Source: an uncultured Veillonella sp. (lineage in GTDB: Bacteria > Bacillota > Negativicutes > Veillonellales > Veillonellaceae). Taken from it: a stretch of 43,828 nt of DNA. Below the pieces are notes generated by a model. The model ran no database searches. It was not told the DNA's origin and saw nothing but the letters and a program-made list of their open reading frames with translations. Position numbers and translations under genes: made by a program. The first letter of the stretch is position 1, and every line of letters begins with the position of its first letter. Shown here piece after piece: positions 1-7,669 of the stretch. Where the stretch lies: assembly GCF_905209685.1 (NCBI RefSeq), contig NZ_CAJLUB010000003.1, positions 1 through 43,828 on the forward strand, read 5' to 3'.

Positions 1-69
1 TGTAATGTTGATGATGTCTATGTAATTCAAAACTACCCAATTCCTGTTATTGATTTCAGCAAGCCGTAG
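1..69 (+). CDS. 3' end of a cut-off gene, probably an immunity protein (partial)
   Basis: Frame 1 is open from the window edge to a TAG at 67-69, giving 22 C-terminal residues ending DFSKP. The stop lies inside the first copy of the array spacer (GCAAGCCGTAGCCC). The DUF4303 protein at 3086-3649 ends the same way (QSKP), so the spacer supplies the last codons and stop of both. The upstream part is outside the window and family cannot be assigned. By position it is the immunity gene of the preceding module. Confidence 0.5.
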   Translation, partial: CNVDDVYVIQNYPIPVIDFSKP

Positions 70-205
70 CCCGGAGAAAACCTTCAGTCCTGTCGTAGGG
101 TGTGTGCGGTACGCACGCACGCGGTTTCTATTTTTCAGACGACCTCACTATTTTCTTTGAGGTTGTCTGAAACATTTGTTCTTTAACAATCTCATTAGCA
201 ATGGC
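59..205 (+). repeat. Array spacer repeat, copy A
   Basis: First of eight related spacers. It starts GCAAGCCGTAGCCC, continues through GTACGCACGCACGCGGTTTC and an inverted uptake-sequence hairpin, then reaches TTCTTTAA-AATCTCATTA. Copies at 3639 and 9345 match it almost base for base. It follows the stop region of one immunity gene and leads to the next module. Confidence 0.8.
134..171 (+). terminator. Inverted DNA-uptake-sequence hairpin (terminator-like)
   Basis: TTCAGACGACCT at 134-145 is the reverse complement of AGGTCGTCTGAA. A second arm AGGTTGTCTGAA at 160-171 has one mismatch. Inverted uptake-sequence pairs often act as intrinsic terminators in Neisseria. AGGTCGTCTGAA is the dialect described for the N. 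mucosa group (AG-mucDUS). Confidence 0.7.
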
Positions 206-281
206 ATTCTATCTAGAGGTCGTTTTTCCTGATGGTTGAGAAGCTAATTGACATAGACAAATACAGGAAAGGATATATATT

Positions 282-1133
282 ATGTTGAAAATATTGAATA
301 ATTCTTTGGATGGAATTGTATTGGGTCAAAAAAAGGCTGACTTTGATGATGTTATTTTAAATAATCCTAATTATTCATTAGAGTTTGATAGAAAACACAA
401 GATACAATCTGATTCAGAATTGATTACTGTATCTTCCTTGAGGAATTGTGATGAATTTTGCTTAAATGGAAAAGTTATTAACTTTTCAAATTTTGAAAAA
501 TTTTTAGAAGAGGAGGATCCTCTAATAGAAGTTTCGGATGAAGAAAATTATTTTTATATTTTTCCAAAATATAATTTAGTTTTATATGTTGATTATAAGG
601 ATAATTTGTTTCTGCAGATATTAATTTACGATGAGAGTATAAGAGCTTTATATGATAGTAAAGGTAAAAAGTACTCAGACTTTCAAAAAAGTAAACTTAA
701 AAACCCAACTTTAAATCATGATAAATTAATATTTATTCCTTATAAGAGCATAGGCGATTTTGAATTAAATTGTTCTCTATCAGATGTTATAAGAAAATAT
801 GACATATCAAATAATGTTATCCCGAAGGTAAAAAATATTATAGAGATAAACAATTTTGTACTAAGGTTTGATAATGAAAAGTTAACTGAGGTTACAATTT
901 TCAATGATAAGAAAGTAGAGTTTGCAATATACTATAATGAAATGGATATATCATCAAAAAAAGGGCTTACTGAGCTATTAAGTCAATATGATGTTATTGA
1001 GAGAACGAAATCTAAATATCTTTTTAAAGAATTAGGTCTAGTTGTAGAAAAAGATCTGTCCGAATTTCGTTTTTTTGAACAATCATTATTAAAATTTTGG
1101 GTAAATTTGCATAGACCTATTACTAGCTGGTAA
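282..1133 (+). CDS. Putative immunity protein, two related halves (unrecognised family)
   Basis: 283 aa, very AT-rich, acidic, no signal peptide or membrane segment. The start has an AGGAAAGG site 8-9 bases upstream. I do not recognise the family. Two stretches look like copies of one fold: residues ~10-30 (GIVLGQKKADFDDVIL) and ~157-175 (IGDFELNCSLSDVIRKY) both run from a short beta strand into a helix, each followed by beta-rich sequence, so a tandem two-domain protein is likely. Just upstream an open frame ends at a stop overlapping the ATG, as expected for the last codons of a toxin tip. The immunity role is inferred from position, codon bias and the array context. Confidence 0.6.
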   Translation: MLKILNNSLDGIVLGQKKADFDDVILNNPNYSLEFDRKHKIQSDSELITVSSLRNCDEFCLNGKVINFSNFEKFLEEEDPLIEVSDEENYFYIFPKYNLVLYVDYKDNLFLQILIYDESIRALYDSKGKKYSDFQKSKLKNPTLNHDKLIFIPYKSIGDFELNCSLSDVIRKYDISNNVIPKVKNIIEINNFVLRFDNEKLTEVTIFNDKKVEFAIYYNEMDISSKKGLTELLSQYDVIERTKSKYLFKELGLVVEKDLSEFRFFEQSLLKFWVNLHRPITSW

Positions 1134-1149
1134 TCACAAGTAAGCCATA

Positions 1150-1215
1150 GCAAACCGTAGCCCACACAAAATCTTTAGTCCTGACGTAGGGTGTGTACAG
1201 TACGTACGTGGTTTC
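1150..1215 (+). repeat. Array spacer repeat, copy B (short)
   Basis: GCAAACCGTAGCCCACAC through TACGTACGTGGTTTC matches the first ~65 bases of copies A, C and F. It then switches directly into Rhs coding sequence at GGTTTC, without the uptake-sequence hairpin. The switch point marks a recombination border. Confidence 0.7.
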
Positions 1216-1404
1216 GCCTATCAAAACCACATCAACGAAGACGGCGAAAGCGGCCAACAAACCCACTACTTCCACTGCGACCAAATCGACATCCCACGCG
1301 AGATTGTCGATAAGGACGGCAATCTGGTTTGGTTTGGGGATTATTATAATTGGGGCAAACTGAAGAGCGAAACCAACGTAACGGGTGTCCAAGAATACCT
1401 TTGA
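1210..1404 (+). pseudogene. Rhs core fragment
   Basis: An open frame encodes a piece of the end of the Rhs YD-repeat shell: [20 protein letters not shown], then LVWFGDYYNWGKLKSE. This is the conserved H-x-D-x(2)-G-x-P-x-E-x(2)-D-x-x-G segment seen shortly before the toxin junction in Rhs proteins. It has no start codon and stops at TGA 1402-1404. Its composition (~50% GC) contrasts sharply with the AT-rich genes on either side. It is a silent fragment, not an expressed gene. Confidence 0.75.
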
Positions 1405-1444
1405 AAGATATACAACCAGACCCTATAGATTGGTGGTAATAAAA

Positions 1445-1840
1445 ATGATATCAAATGACATTCAAGAATTACTTAAAAATATTACAAAGTCTCTAATTAA
1501 AATCGAAACAAAAGAGTTAGATGCTTTAATTTCTAGACAGTTAACCCATATAGATAATATTGATTTTCACAGATACGAAATATCCCATAGGAAAATTGAA
1601 AGTCTCAAATTTTCTTTCTGTTCATTTCGTGGTGCTTTCATAAGCTATAGTTCCTTTACTAATTGTAATTTTATTAATTGTTCTTTTATTACGGCAATAG
1701 TTTGTAATACAAAATTTACTAATTGTACATTTATTAATTGTGTATTCAGAACAATGCATATGCAAGATAATTTAATATCTAACTGCTCTTTTCAAAACTG
1801 TCATATAGAAGATAATATATTTTCTACAAATAAAACATAA
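1445..1840 (+). CDS. Pentapeptide-repeat protein, putative immunity
   Basis: 131 aa from the ATG at 1445. An upstream GTG at 1385 is in frame, but it sits in decayed Rhs sequence, so I prefer the internal start. The C-terminal half (from ~residue 55) is a run of five-residue units of the A(D/N)LxF type in a Cys/Asn-rich form: SFCSF, SSFTN, CNFIN, CSFIT, TKFTN, CTFIN, CSFQN. Such repeats fold into a right-handed square beta helix. The N-terminal ~50 residues are helical. Pentapeptide proteins occur as immunity or target-protecting proteins, which suits this array, but no toxin partner can be identified. Confidence 0.7.
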   Translation: MISNDIQELLKNITKSLIKIETKELDALISRQLTHIDNIDFHRYEISHRKIESLKFSFCSFRGAFISYSSFTNCNFINCSFITAIVCNTKFTNCTFINCVFRTMHMQDNLISNCSFQNCHIEDNIFSTNKT

Positions 1841-1881
1841 TTTATGACAATGTTGAATAAGGCATTCGGGCCGCCTTTTAG

Positions 1882-2105
1882 GTTGATCCTCTTGGTTTAA
1901 GTAAATGCTCAAGCTAAAGGTCGTTATTTATTTGAAACACTCCCTGCTACCAGAAGTAGCCTCGCAGTCAAACCAAAATGGAACCTCATGACTAATATTG
2001 CTCAATTTAAAAGCAAAACCAGAAACAACTATTATTGAAGATAAAGCTGCACCTCATGGTTTGGGGGTGCCTGGTGGACAAACAAAAAATATATTAATGT
2101 CTTAG
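1882..2105 (+). pseudogene. Rhs C-terminal junction plus toxin-tip remnant
   Basis: GTT GAT CCT CTT GGT TTA encodes VDPLGL, the peptide closing an Rhs shell before its toxin tip. It differs from the NQDPIGL form elsewhere in the array. After a stop and frame change, open frames 1919-2038 and then to TAG 2103-2105 give tip sequence ending APHGLGVPGGQTKNILMS. The A-P-x(4)-G-x-P-G-G-x-T-x pattern recalls the C-terminus of TNT-like NAD glycohydrolase toxins, but this is only a pattern resemblance. The remnant has stops and frame changes and no start. It lies 16 bases upstream of the next immunity gene. Confidence 0.55.
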
Positions 2106-2121
2106 AAAGGTTAATAAGACA

Positions 2122-2814
2122 ATGAATCAGGAGCAATTTATAAAAAAGATCAATATAGTTTTAGTCGAAATTGATAAAATGATTAATAATTGTGATGAAT
2201 ATAGTTATACAAATAAACAGCAGTTGATTTCTATAAAAAATGAACTATATGACATGATTAACTATCTAAATTCAGAAAGTATTTTTCAACAAAAAAAAGG
2301 AAAAGAATTTTTATTGTCTCGGATAGTAATTGATTCTTGGCCATTTAATAATGAAGTTGGTAAACTCCTTGTAGAATTAGAAGAAGATTTCAATTCTTTG
2401 ACAAGAAAAAATATAAAAATGTCTAAGTTAAAAATATTGAATGAAACTCCTTTAGACTTTCAAGAAAAAAATTTTTTTGACGAATGGGAAGTCAGTTACC
2501 TTGATTTGATGGAAGTAAATCAAGGTTCTCCCTTAGTTGGAAGTCTATCCATTAACGGTCAAGTTATTATTAAAAAACAGGGGTTTGGAGGGCCTTTGTT
2601 GTATTTCAATAGAAAAATATATATTCCTATTTTCATTAGACGATTTTGCGTTGTTGGATTTAGACTTGCAACATTAAATTTAGATGATTTATCAATTGAG
2701 TATATTGGGGGTATCGAAGACTTGGTTTATCTGAAAGAGATAAAAGATAATAGAATTTATTTCTATACAGATATATATAAAAGCACAGAAAAGAATTTAA
2801 CTTTATATGAATAA
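2122..2814 (+). CDS. Putative immunity protein (unrecognised family)
   Basis: 230 aa, AT-rich, no signal peptide. Residues 1-~110 are predicted helical with charged heptad-like stretches. Residues ~115-230 are beta-rich (SPLVGSLSINGQVIIKKQG; YFNRKIYIPIF). The start follows AGAAAGG 12 bases upstream. It sits directly downstream of the toxin-tip remnant ending at 2105, so it is probably that tip's immunity gene. I do not recognise the family. Confidence 0.6.
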   Translation: MNQEQFIKKINIVLVEIDKMINNCDEYSYTNKQQLISIKNELYDMINYLNSESIFQQKKGKEFLLSRIVIDSWPFNNEVGKLLVELEEDFNSLTRKNIKMSKLKILNETPLDFQEKNFFDEWEVSYLDLMEVNQGSPLVGSLSINGQVIIKKQGFGGPLLYFNRKIYIPIFIRRFCVVGFRLATLNLDDLSIEYIGGIEDLVYLKEIKDNRIYFYTDIYKSTEKNLTLYE

Positions 2815-3085
2815 ATATAACTCAAGGCTATGCTGTAAACATCATAGCCAAAGGACTTCCTCATTTGGTTATGGATGGCTTATTATAGGGATTAACAACA
2901 CCCTTTTGGGTAAAAATATTAGTTATTAAAAAAATAGGAAATTAAGTATAACAAAGCTCAAACAGATAGATACATGAGTAAGTAATTAACTAGAATTGGT
3001 GGTAAGGTTTTTGGAAAATACGGATCACGTAGTAAATGTGCATAGAAACTGATTGATAATAAAAATTTATAAAAGGAACATTAAA

Positions 3086-3649
3086 ATGAGTGTTTTAAGT
3101 AATTATATAATTCAAGATTTAATCCAGAATGTATCTAAAGGAGTTACAGAGACATTTAAATTTGTATTAGAAAAATATAATTCTAATGAAGTTTTTGCCT
3201 ATACATTATTTATTGATGACTATTGCTCATATCTGGGTTGGGCTGCTAACACTATTTCTCACTACGAAATAGAAAAAGTAAACTACCCAAAAGAAGAACA
3301 TCCTTTTATTAAATGGTATTACCCTCAATTTGCAATAGGACTTGGAGAGGTTCCTGAGAAAATAGATAGTATATTCAATAATGAGATTCAAAATATTCTT
3401 AATGATGGAAATACATTAATATCTGAAGATAATTTTGAGCAATATCAGGCGGAAGTATATGATTCAATTATAGAAGGATTTAAAAAAGCGATAGAAAATA
3501 TTGATAAGAAAAAAACAAAGAATGTCATATTTTTTGTTTCTATTGTAGATAGTGATAATACTGAAATTATGGAAAATTATTCTGCTGAACAACTAAATTC
3601 ATATGATAAATTTCTTACGTTCAAAAATAGATTTCAAAGCAAGCCGTAG
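3086..3649 (+). CDS. DUF4303-like putative immunity protein
   Basis: 187 aa from the ATG at 3086, chosen because AAAGGAAC lies 8 bases upstream; the longer frame from 3053 has no site. The middle (YTLFIDDYCSYLGWAANT, then KWYYPQFAIGLGEVPEKI) matches the layout I associate with DUF4303, a family common in polymorphic-toxin immunity neighbourhoods. The last codons QSKP and the TAG stop are provided by the array spacer, so the native 3' end may have been replaced at recombination. Upstream, 2815-3085 holds a weak hairpin at ~2826-2851 and a short possible tip remnant near 2994-3035. Confidence 0.65.
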   Translation: MSVLSNYIIQDLIQNVSKGVTETFKFVLEKYNSNEVFAYTLFIDDYCSYLGWAANTISHYEIEKVNYPKEEHPFIKWYYPQFAIGLGEVPEKIDSIFNNEIQNILNDGNTLISEDNFEQYQAEVYDSIIEGFKKAIENIDKKKTKNVIFFVSIVDSDNTEIMENYSAEQLNSYDKFLTFKNRFQSKP

Positions 3650-3805
3650 CCCGTATGAAACCTCCAATCCCGACGTAAAGTGTGCACGGTACGCACGCAC
3701 GCGGTTCCTGTTTTTCAGACGACCTCACTATCCTCTTTAAGGTCGTCTGACATATTGGTTCTTTAAGAATCTCATTACCAGTCAGTTACAAAATGTAGTT
3801 TCTCG
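3639..3805 (+). repeat. Array spacer repeat, copy C (full length)
   Basis: The copy runs GCAAGCCGTAGCCC, then GTACGCACGCACGCGGTTCC, the uptake-sequence hairpin, TTGGTTCTTTAAGAATCTCA and TTACAAAATGTAGTTTCTCG. It is near-identical to copy F (9345-9508) up to TTTCTCG, where the two diverge. Copy C continues into Rhs coding sequence, copy F into a ribosome-binding site and small gene. This marks a precise breakpoint. Confidence 0.85.
3714..3750 (+). terminator. Inverted DNA-uptake-sequence hairpin
   Basis: TTCAGACGACCT (3714-3725) faces AGGTCGTCTGA (3740-3750), giving an 11-bp perfect stem. The first arm is a perfect reverse complement of the Neisseria mucosa-type uptake sequence. It probably terminates the DUF4303 transcript. 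Confidence 0.75.
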
Positions 3806-3986
3806 GGGTTGTATTACAACTTCTTCATGTATTATGAGCCTGATGCCGGGCGGTTTGTGAATCAGGATCCGATTGGGTTGTTTGGTGATGAGACTACTGC
3901 CTGAAGACATACATAACTCTGTGAAACATACAGGCAGTGCGTCCCAACATCAAACACGGAAGAGAAAAAGAAGAGGGAAGTGTTAA
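3806..3986 (+). pseudogene. Rhs core C-terminus with toxin-tip remnant
   Basis: The frame from 3806 reads GLYYNFF then [17 protein letters not shown], the diagnostic Rhs closing motif, and stops at TGA 3902-3904. A second frame continues as a very basic tail (HQTRKRKRRGKC) to TAA 3984-3986, which looks like the last residues of a toxin tip. No start is present. The tail ends ~36 bases before the GTG of the SMI1/KNR4 gene, suggesting that gene is its immunity partner. Confidence 0.65.
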
Positions 3987-4022
3987 ATAAATTAACCAAG
4001 TTAGTAATAGGAGTGATTTAAA

Positions 4023-4508
4023 GTGAATATTAAATTTAAAAAATTTGGTTTGAGCCCAGATGACATACAACAGATGAAAAATTATGGAATTTTGCCAGAT
4101 AAGAGGACTTTACAAAGTCTAAGTAGAGCATATAATTCAATCAACCCTAGTATCGAAGATATTATTGAATTTCAAGATAAATTAGGTTTTAAAGTTGATA
4201 CAGATTATGTTGATTTTTTACTTAAAAATAATGGAGGGGTTCCATCAAAGGTTAGAATAAAAGGTAATAAGATAGTTATTGATCATTTTTTGTCTTTTAA
4301 ATCTGATTATAAACTTAACTCGATTATTGATATATATTCCGATTTCCAGCAATATGGATTACCAATTGCAAAAACTCCTTCTGGAGATAGTATTATTTTG
4401 TCCTCAGATGGGAAAGTTCGTTTTTTTAATCATAATATTGATTCTATTGATGAAGAAGTTGGTGTGGTTGCAAATAATTTTTTGGAATTGCTTGAGAAAT
4501 TATATTAG
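4023..4508 (+). CDS. SMI1/KNR4 (SUKH) family immunity protein
   Basis: 161 aa with a GTG start and AATAGGAG 12 bases upstream. Residues ~44-70 (IEDIIEFQDKLGFKVD, DYVDFLLKNNGG) are the SUKH signature: a helix ending in an L-G-x-x-x-P/D turn, then a helix with F/Y-x-x-F/L-L and a Gly-rich loop. The later beta strands (DSIILSSDGKVRFFNH) and final helix (FLELLEKL) also fit. SUKH proteins are the commonest immunity proteins for nuclease-type polymorphic toxins. It follows the basic tip remnant ending at 3986. Confidence 0.8.
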   Translation: MNIKFKKFGLSPDDIQQMKNYGILPDKRTLQSLSRAYNSINPSIEDIIEFQDKLGFKVDTDYVDFLLKNNGGVPSKVRIKGNKIVIDHFLSFKSDYKLNSIIDIYSDFQQYGLPIAKTPSGDSIILSSDGKVRFFNHNIDSIDEEVGVVANNFLELLEKLY

Positions 4509-4521
4509 TAAACTTTGGCTT

Positions 4522-4589
4522 GCTGAAACATTCAATCCTTACATAGAGTGTGTACAGTATGCATGCAGTTTCTGTTTTTCAGACGAGCT
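4522..4589 (+). repeat. Array spacer repeat, copy D (degenerate)
   Basis: GAAACATTCAATCCTTACATAG, then GTGTGTACAGTATGCATGCA, then GTTTCTGTTTTTCAGACGAGCT follow the order of the other spacers with more differences. The uptake-sequence half at 4578-4589 carries one mismatch. It leads directly into Rhs coding sequence. Confidence 0.6.
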
Positions 4590-4591
4590 CT

Positions 4592-4991
4592 ACCAAATCA
4601 CCTCCCACTGAAGGCGACATATGGCTGCTGTTTGCCGAGGCTGATTTTGGCTACGGCGATTTGACTGCCGTTTACGGACACGACGGTAAAAAACTGCGCG
4701 GTTTTGTCTACCGCGACCAAATCGATATCCCTCGAGAGATGACCGATAAAGATGGATCGACCCTAAAGGCTTGGCAGTTTTTTCAATACCCATTATTGCC
4801 CCTGAATTGATTGCATTAAGTAAAGCTGCTCTTGTAACTTTAGGTATAGGTATTATTTATGAAAAAGGGAAAAAGCTCTTGATACAGTAATGATGGCAGC
4901 AAATGGTAATCAAGTAGATACTGGGGTTGCTAATCAAGTTTATGAAAAAATAAATGAGTATTTTCAAAGCACGGAAAAAATAATATGGTAA
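4592..4991 (+). pseudogene. Rhs core fragment joined to a toxin-region remnant
   Basis: Rhs coding sequence ([40 protein letters not shown]) runs to ~4770. A hydrophobic segment follows (PELIALSKAALVTLGIGIIY) from 4801. A frame change around the A-run at 4863-4874 connects it to a frame ending VYEKINEYFQSTEKIIW with TAA at 4989-4991. The fragment has no start codon and at least one frameshift. Its stop lies inside the first codons of the next gene (ATG 4985), the overlap expected of a toxin/immunity pair. Confidence 0.6.
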
Positions 4992-5797
4992 ATGATAGAA
5001 TTTCAAGTTTTGACGCTTTTTTAGAATGTAAAGATCTATCAATCAATGACTTATTAGAAAAACTACTACATTCTAATACTATTATTCAATATGAAGCAGC
5101 AAAAAGACTACAATTTTTTCAGTATAAAGAGATTATTGATATAATCAGAAATATTCTCTTAACAAGTCGATATAGTAAACATAGAGAAATTGCAAATTTT
5201 ATTTTGGGACAAATGCAAGAAAAACTTAGCACTACGGAATTGGAAGAAATTTTCTCTATATTAATTTACTCTATTCAAAATGACAAAAGTATTAAAGTGA
5301 AATCATCTGCAATATCTTCTTTAGGACATCTATTCAAAAAATATAATCTAGGAGAAGAAGAGTTTCGCACTATAGAAAATAATATTAGTTTTATTTGGAA
5401 TATAAATAGATATTCTATAATTATTTCTATTGCATTTAGTTCTGCATATTTCCCAAAAAGAAATTATATAAAAGAATATCTTATAAAAAATTTAAACAGC
5501 AAGCATCATAAAATTATCTCATGGGTATTGTATGGATTAAAAGGAAAACATTATAAATCAGAATCAATTGAAAATTTACTAATACATAAACTAAGCCAAT
5601 TTAATGAAAAATCTTATATTTACAATGAAATTATTGCATTTTTAATTTCAATTAGTTCTAAAAAAGTTATCCCTTATATTGAAAAGACACTATTCACTCA
5701 AAGTAAAATCGATGATGAAATTTATACTGAACTTAAAAATAATTTATCGGATGAATTTGCGGAATTAAGAAAAAAATTATTGGAAGAATTTAAATAG
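4985..5797 (+). CDS. HEAT-repeat-like putative immunity protein
   Basis: 270 aa, almost wholly helical. Paired helices repeat every ~35-40 residues (LLHSNTIIQYEAAKRLQFF, SIKVKSSAISSLGHLF, HKIISWVLYGLKG), as in HEAT/ARM solenoids. The ATG overlaps the end of the upstream toxin-tip frame (stop 4989-4991), which argues for translational coupling and for being that tip's immunity protein. It has no strong ribosome-binding site of its own. HEAT-like proteins are known among polymorphic toxin immunity proteins. The specific target is unknown. Confidence 0.65.
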   Translation: MVNDRISSFDAFLECKDLSINDLLEKLLHSNTIIQYEAAKRLQFFQYKEIIDIIRNILLTSRYSKHREIANFILGQMQEKLSTTELEEIFSILIYSIQNDKSIKVKSSAISSLGHLFKKYNLGEEEFRTIENNISFIWNINRYSIIISIAFSSAYFPKRNYIKEYLIKNLNSKHHKIISWVLYGLKGKHYKSESIENLLIHKLSQFNEKSYIYNEIIAFLISISSKKVIPYIEKTLFTQSKIDDEIYTELKNNLSDEFAELRKKLLEEFK

Positions 5798-5832
5798 TTT
5801 CTTGACGTACGCCTCAACCGCAAACCTGCTTC

Positions 5833-6082
5833 CGCCTGCAAAACCAGTACGCTGACCGTGAGACGGGGTTGCATTACAACCCGATGCGCTATTATGAGCC
5901 TGAAGTGGGTCAGTTTGTGAATCAGAATCCGATTGGGTTGGAAGGTGGAGAGAATTGATAAAGCAACAGGACGTCCTAAAGGATATGCTGATCCACAAGG
6001 AACAGGACATGGAAAGTACCCGCATATAAATATTAGACGTCCGGATGGGAAACAAATGCGTATTGATATTATAGGAAGATAG
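5833..6082 (+). pseudogene. Rhs closing segment and toxin tip, frameshifted
   Basis: Frame 5833-5958 gives [16 protein letters not shown] then [18 protein letters not shown] and EGGEN before TGA. One frame over, 5954-6082 gives a 42-residue tip containing GTGHGKYPHINIRRPDGKQ and ending RIDIIGR, TAG at 6080-6082. A single-base frameshift therefore separates shell and tip. The H-x(3)-P-H-I-N-I motif resembles histidine-rich active-site segments of several polymorphic nuclease tips. I cannot name the family. The frame ends 2 bases before the ATG of the next gene. Confidence 0.65.
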
Positions 6083-6084
6083 AT

Positions 6085-6360
6085 ATGTTAAATTTAACTA
6101 ATTTACAAACAAAAGGATATGATGAACTTATTGAAATTGATGGAGAGATTGTTTATCAAGTATTTGCTATTAAGAAAAATAATGGAACTTATACCACATA
6201 TTACTATACAGTACCAAAAAATAAATTGGATCAGGCTGAAGATTATGAGATAGAAGAATTTAATGAATTTAATGAACTTGAATTAGCTATAAAACATATT
6301 CAATCAAAAGGAGCTAATCTATCAAGATTTAATATATTTAAAGGTAACAAGCCTCTTTAA
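6085..6360 (+). CDS. Small putative immunity protein
   Basis: 91 aa, acidic, cytosolic. Predicted fold is beta-beta-beta-alpha: IDGEIVYQVFAIKKN, TYYYTVPKN, then a helix ELAIKHIQSKG. AGGAAG lies ~7 bases upstream, inside the last codons of the toxin-tip frame. Spacing of 2 bases from that frame makes it the likely cognate immunity protein. Family unrecognised. Confidence 0.6.
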   Translation: MLNLTNLQTKGYDELIEIDGEIVYQVFAIKKNNGTYTTYYYTVPKNKLDQAEDYEIEEFNEFNELELAIKHIQSKGANLSRFNIFKGNKPL

Positions 6361-6405
6361 GACCTTTTTAGACCATAGGTTGGGTCGAGCCCCAACAATA
6401 CATCA

Positions 6406-6436
6406 AGGTCGTCTAAAATCAATTCTCAGATGACCT
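6406..6436. repeat. Degenerate inverted uptake-sequence pair
   Basis: AGGTCGTCTAAA (one mismatch to AGGTCGTCTGAA) faces CTCAGATGACCT (two mismatches) across a short loop, downstream of the 91-aa gene. It appears to be a decayed version of the DUS hairpin terminators at 134, 3714 and 9415. Confidence 0.5.
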
Positions 6437-6493
6437 TCCCTATGATTTTTATCCAAAAAATACTGACAAAGGTATGCCTGGGAAAATAGTCGG

Positions 6494-6604
6494 TCAGCCA
6501 TCACCAATGAAAATGGTGCGCGCTACCGCTTTGCCTACGAAGGCCTCGACCGATTGATTACCGAAAATGGAGATAAATATGCCCTTCCTGAAAATTCCCT
6601 ATAG
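6494..6604 (+). pseudogene. Rhs YD-repeat fragment
   Basis: The frame encodes SAITNENGARYRFAYEGLDR and LITENGDKY, a typical N-x-x-G-x-x-Y-x-F-x-Y-D-x-L-x-R-L YD-repeat unit. It runs into the next gene's start in another frame and stops at TAG 6602-6604. It has no start of its own. Only ~73 bases (to ~6566) look truly Rhs-derived, joined directly to the following immunity gene. Confidence 0.65.
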
Positions 6605-7043
6605 AGATTATCCTAAAGAAGGATTGTTCAAAAAACTTTATCGAGAAAATATCTATAAAATAGAGGAATTTAAAGATGAATTTAAGTATTACGAATATAC
6701 CCCAATAGAGAAAATTATTATTGATGAACATAATTTAGTACCATTCATCTTTTTTTCACCAGAAGGAATAAATTATTTAATGCCTAAAATTATTGATAGC
6801 ATCAGCAATGGCATTAGAAATGATGATATTCCAGTAAATATAGAAGAATTTATTATAAATATACCTGCCGCAGAAAACATCACTCACGCTTTAAATCTCT
6901 TAAAAAAAGATGAGCTTATAATTCTAAAAAAGTATTTAGAAAAAATATTATTTGGGAACTCATCAAATTTGATACAGCAAATAGGTGAACATTCTTTATT
7001 CAGAAGTATTGAATATCTCGAAAAGTTAATAAATAATTCCTAA
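6579..7043 (+). CDS. Putative immunity protein (unrecognised family)
   Basis: 154 aa from the ATG at 6579. It is preferred over the in-frame ATG at 6567 because GGAG at 6569-6572 is correctly spaced for 6579. The protein is soluble and mixed alpha/beta. The segment FIFFSPEGINYLMPKIIDSI vaguely recalls DUF6714-type proteins, where a F-x-S/T-P-E-x-x-x-Y-x-x-P stretch precedes long helices. I would not assign it. It is fused immediately after an Rhs repeat fragment with no toxin tip in between, so it is an orphan. Confidence 0.55.
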   Translation: MPFLKIPYRDYPKEGLFKKLYRENIYKIEEFKDEFKYYEYTPIEKIIIDEHNLVPFIFFSPEGINYLMPKIIDSISNGIRNDDIPVNIEEFIINIPAAENITHALNLLKKDELIILKKYLEKILFGNSSNLIQQIGEHSLFRSIEYLEKLINNS

Positions 7044-7047
7044 ATCT

Positions 7048-7200
7048 ACTTATTATTTTGTTAATCGAATACATAAGCTAAGGTTTCTAGAAAAACAAGG
7101 ATTATTTAAACTTAATGGAAAAGGTAACGGAATTATGTTACGTCAGGAAGTATGTCTTTATATAAACCAACAACAAAACAAGATTGGATTAGTTACTTAA
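7048..7200 (+). pseudogene. Possible toxin-tip remnant
   Basis: An open frame without a start runs from 7048 to TAA 7198-7200, encoding YYFVNRIHKLRFLEKQGLFK then LNGKGNGIMLRQEVCLY. It ends 19 bases before the next gene, the place where other modules keep the 3' end of a toxin tip. Family unknown. Confidence 0.4.
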
Positions 7201-7219
7201 CATAATAAGGAATAACATT

Positions 7220-7669
7220 ATGAATATAATATTAGAATTTATAAAAAATAATTTATTAGAAGTATCAGGTAATTTTCAAAACAGCCGATGGAAAATTATT
7301 CAAGATATTTCAGTAGCACAAAGATATGCATATCAGCAGTATGATTTAGAGACTGTTTGGGCGGATTCGCGTGAATCAAACTCACTAATTTTAAAGCTAT
7401 CTACAGATGAAGATGACAATTTTTGGGATGAATATGCTGTTCCTGCAATTGAAAAAAAATTAAATTCCTTTCACTTAGAGGAGGGATTAAAAGATAGTTT
7501 ATTTAGTGATATAGATGCCGATTTATTTAATTGTTATTTAAATAACAAATATAAGAAAAATCATCCTTTTTGGAATATGATAGAAGATGCTTATTTTAAA
7601 GGGGGTTGGCCTTGTGGATGGGAAGGTAAATATCCTGAGGGGAAGCTTGTCGTTTTTAAATTAAACTAG
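7220..7669 (+). CDS. Putative immunity protein with GGWPCGW motif
   Basis: 149 aa, acidic, cytosolic; AATAAGGAAT site upstream of the ATG. The C-terminus (FKGGWPCGWEGKYPEGKLVV) resembles the G-x-x-P-C-G-W-x-G-x-Y-P-x-G-K-L ending of small cytoplasmic proteins that occur as orphan immunity genes in Rhs/Maf/T6SS loci; this is recalled, not searched. The N-terminal half is helical (YAYQQYDLETVWADSRES). It follows a putative tip remnant at 7048-7200. Confidence 0.6.
   Translation: MNIILEFIKNNLLEVSGNFQNSRWKIIQDISVAQRYAYQQYDLETVWADSRESNSLILKLSTDEDDNFWDEYAVPAIEKKLNSFHLEEGLKDSLFSDIDADLFNCYLNNKYKKNHPFWNMIEDAYFKGGWPCGWEGKYPEGKLVVFKLN

Noticed and set aside
4279..4611. 110-residue + frame overlapping the SMI1/KNR4 gene
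   Set aside because: Out-of-frame overlap with a well-supported SUKH gene; Ile/Leu-rich artefact of AT-rich sequence.
5777..6055. 92-residue minus-strand frame
   Set aside because: It is the complement of the Rhs closing segment and toxin tip, whose + strand motifs are clear.
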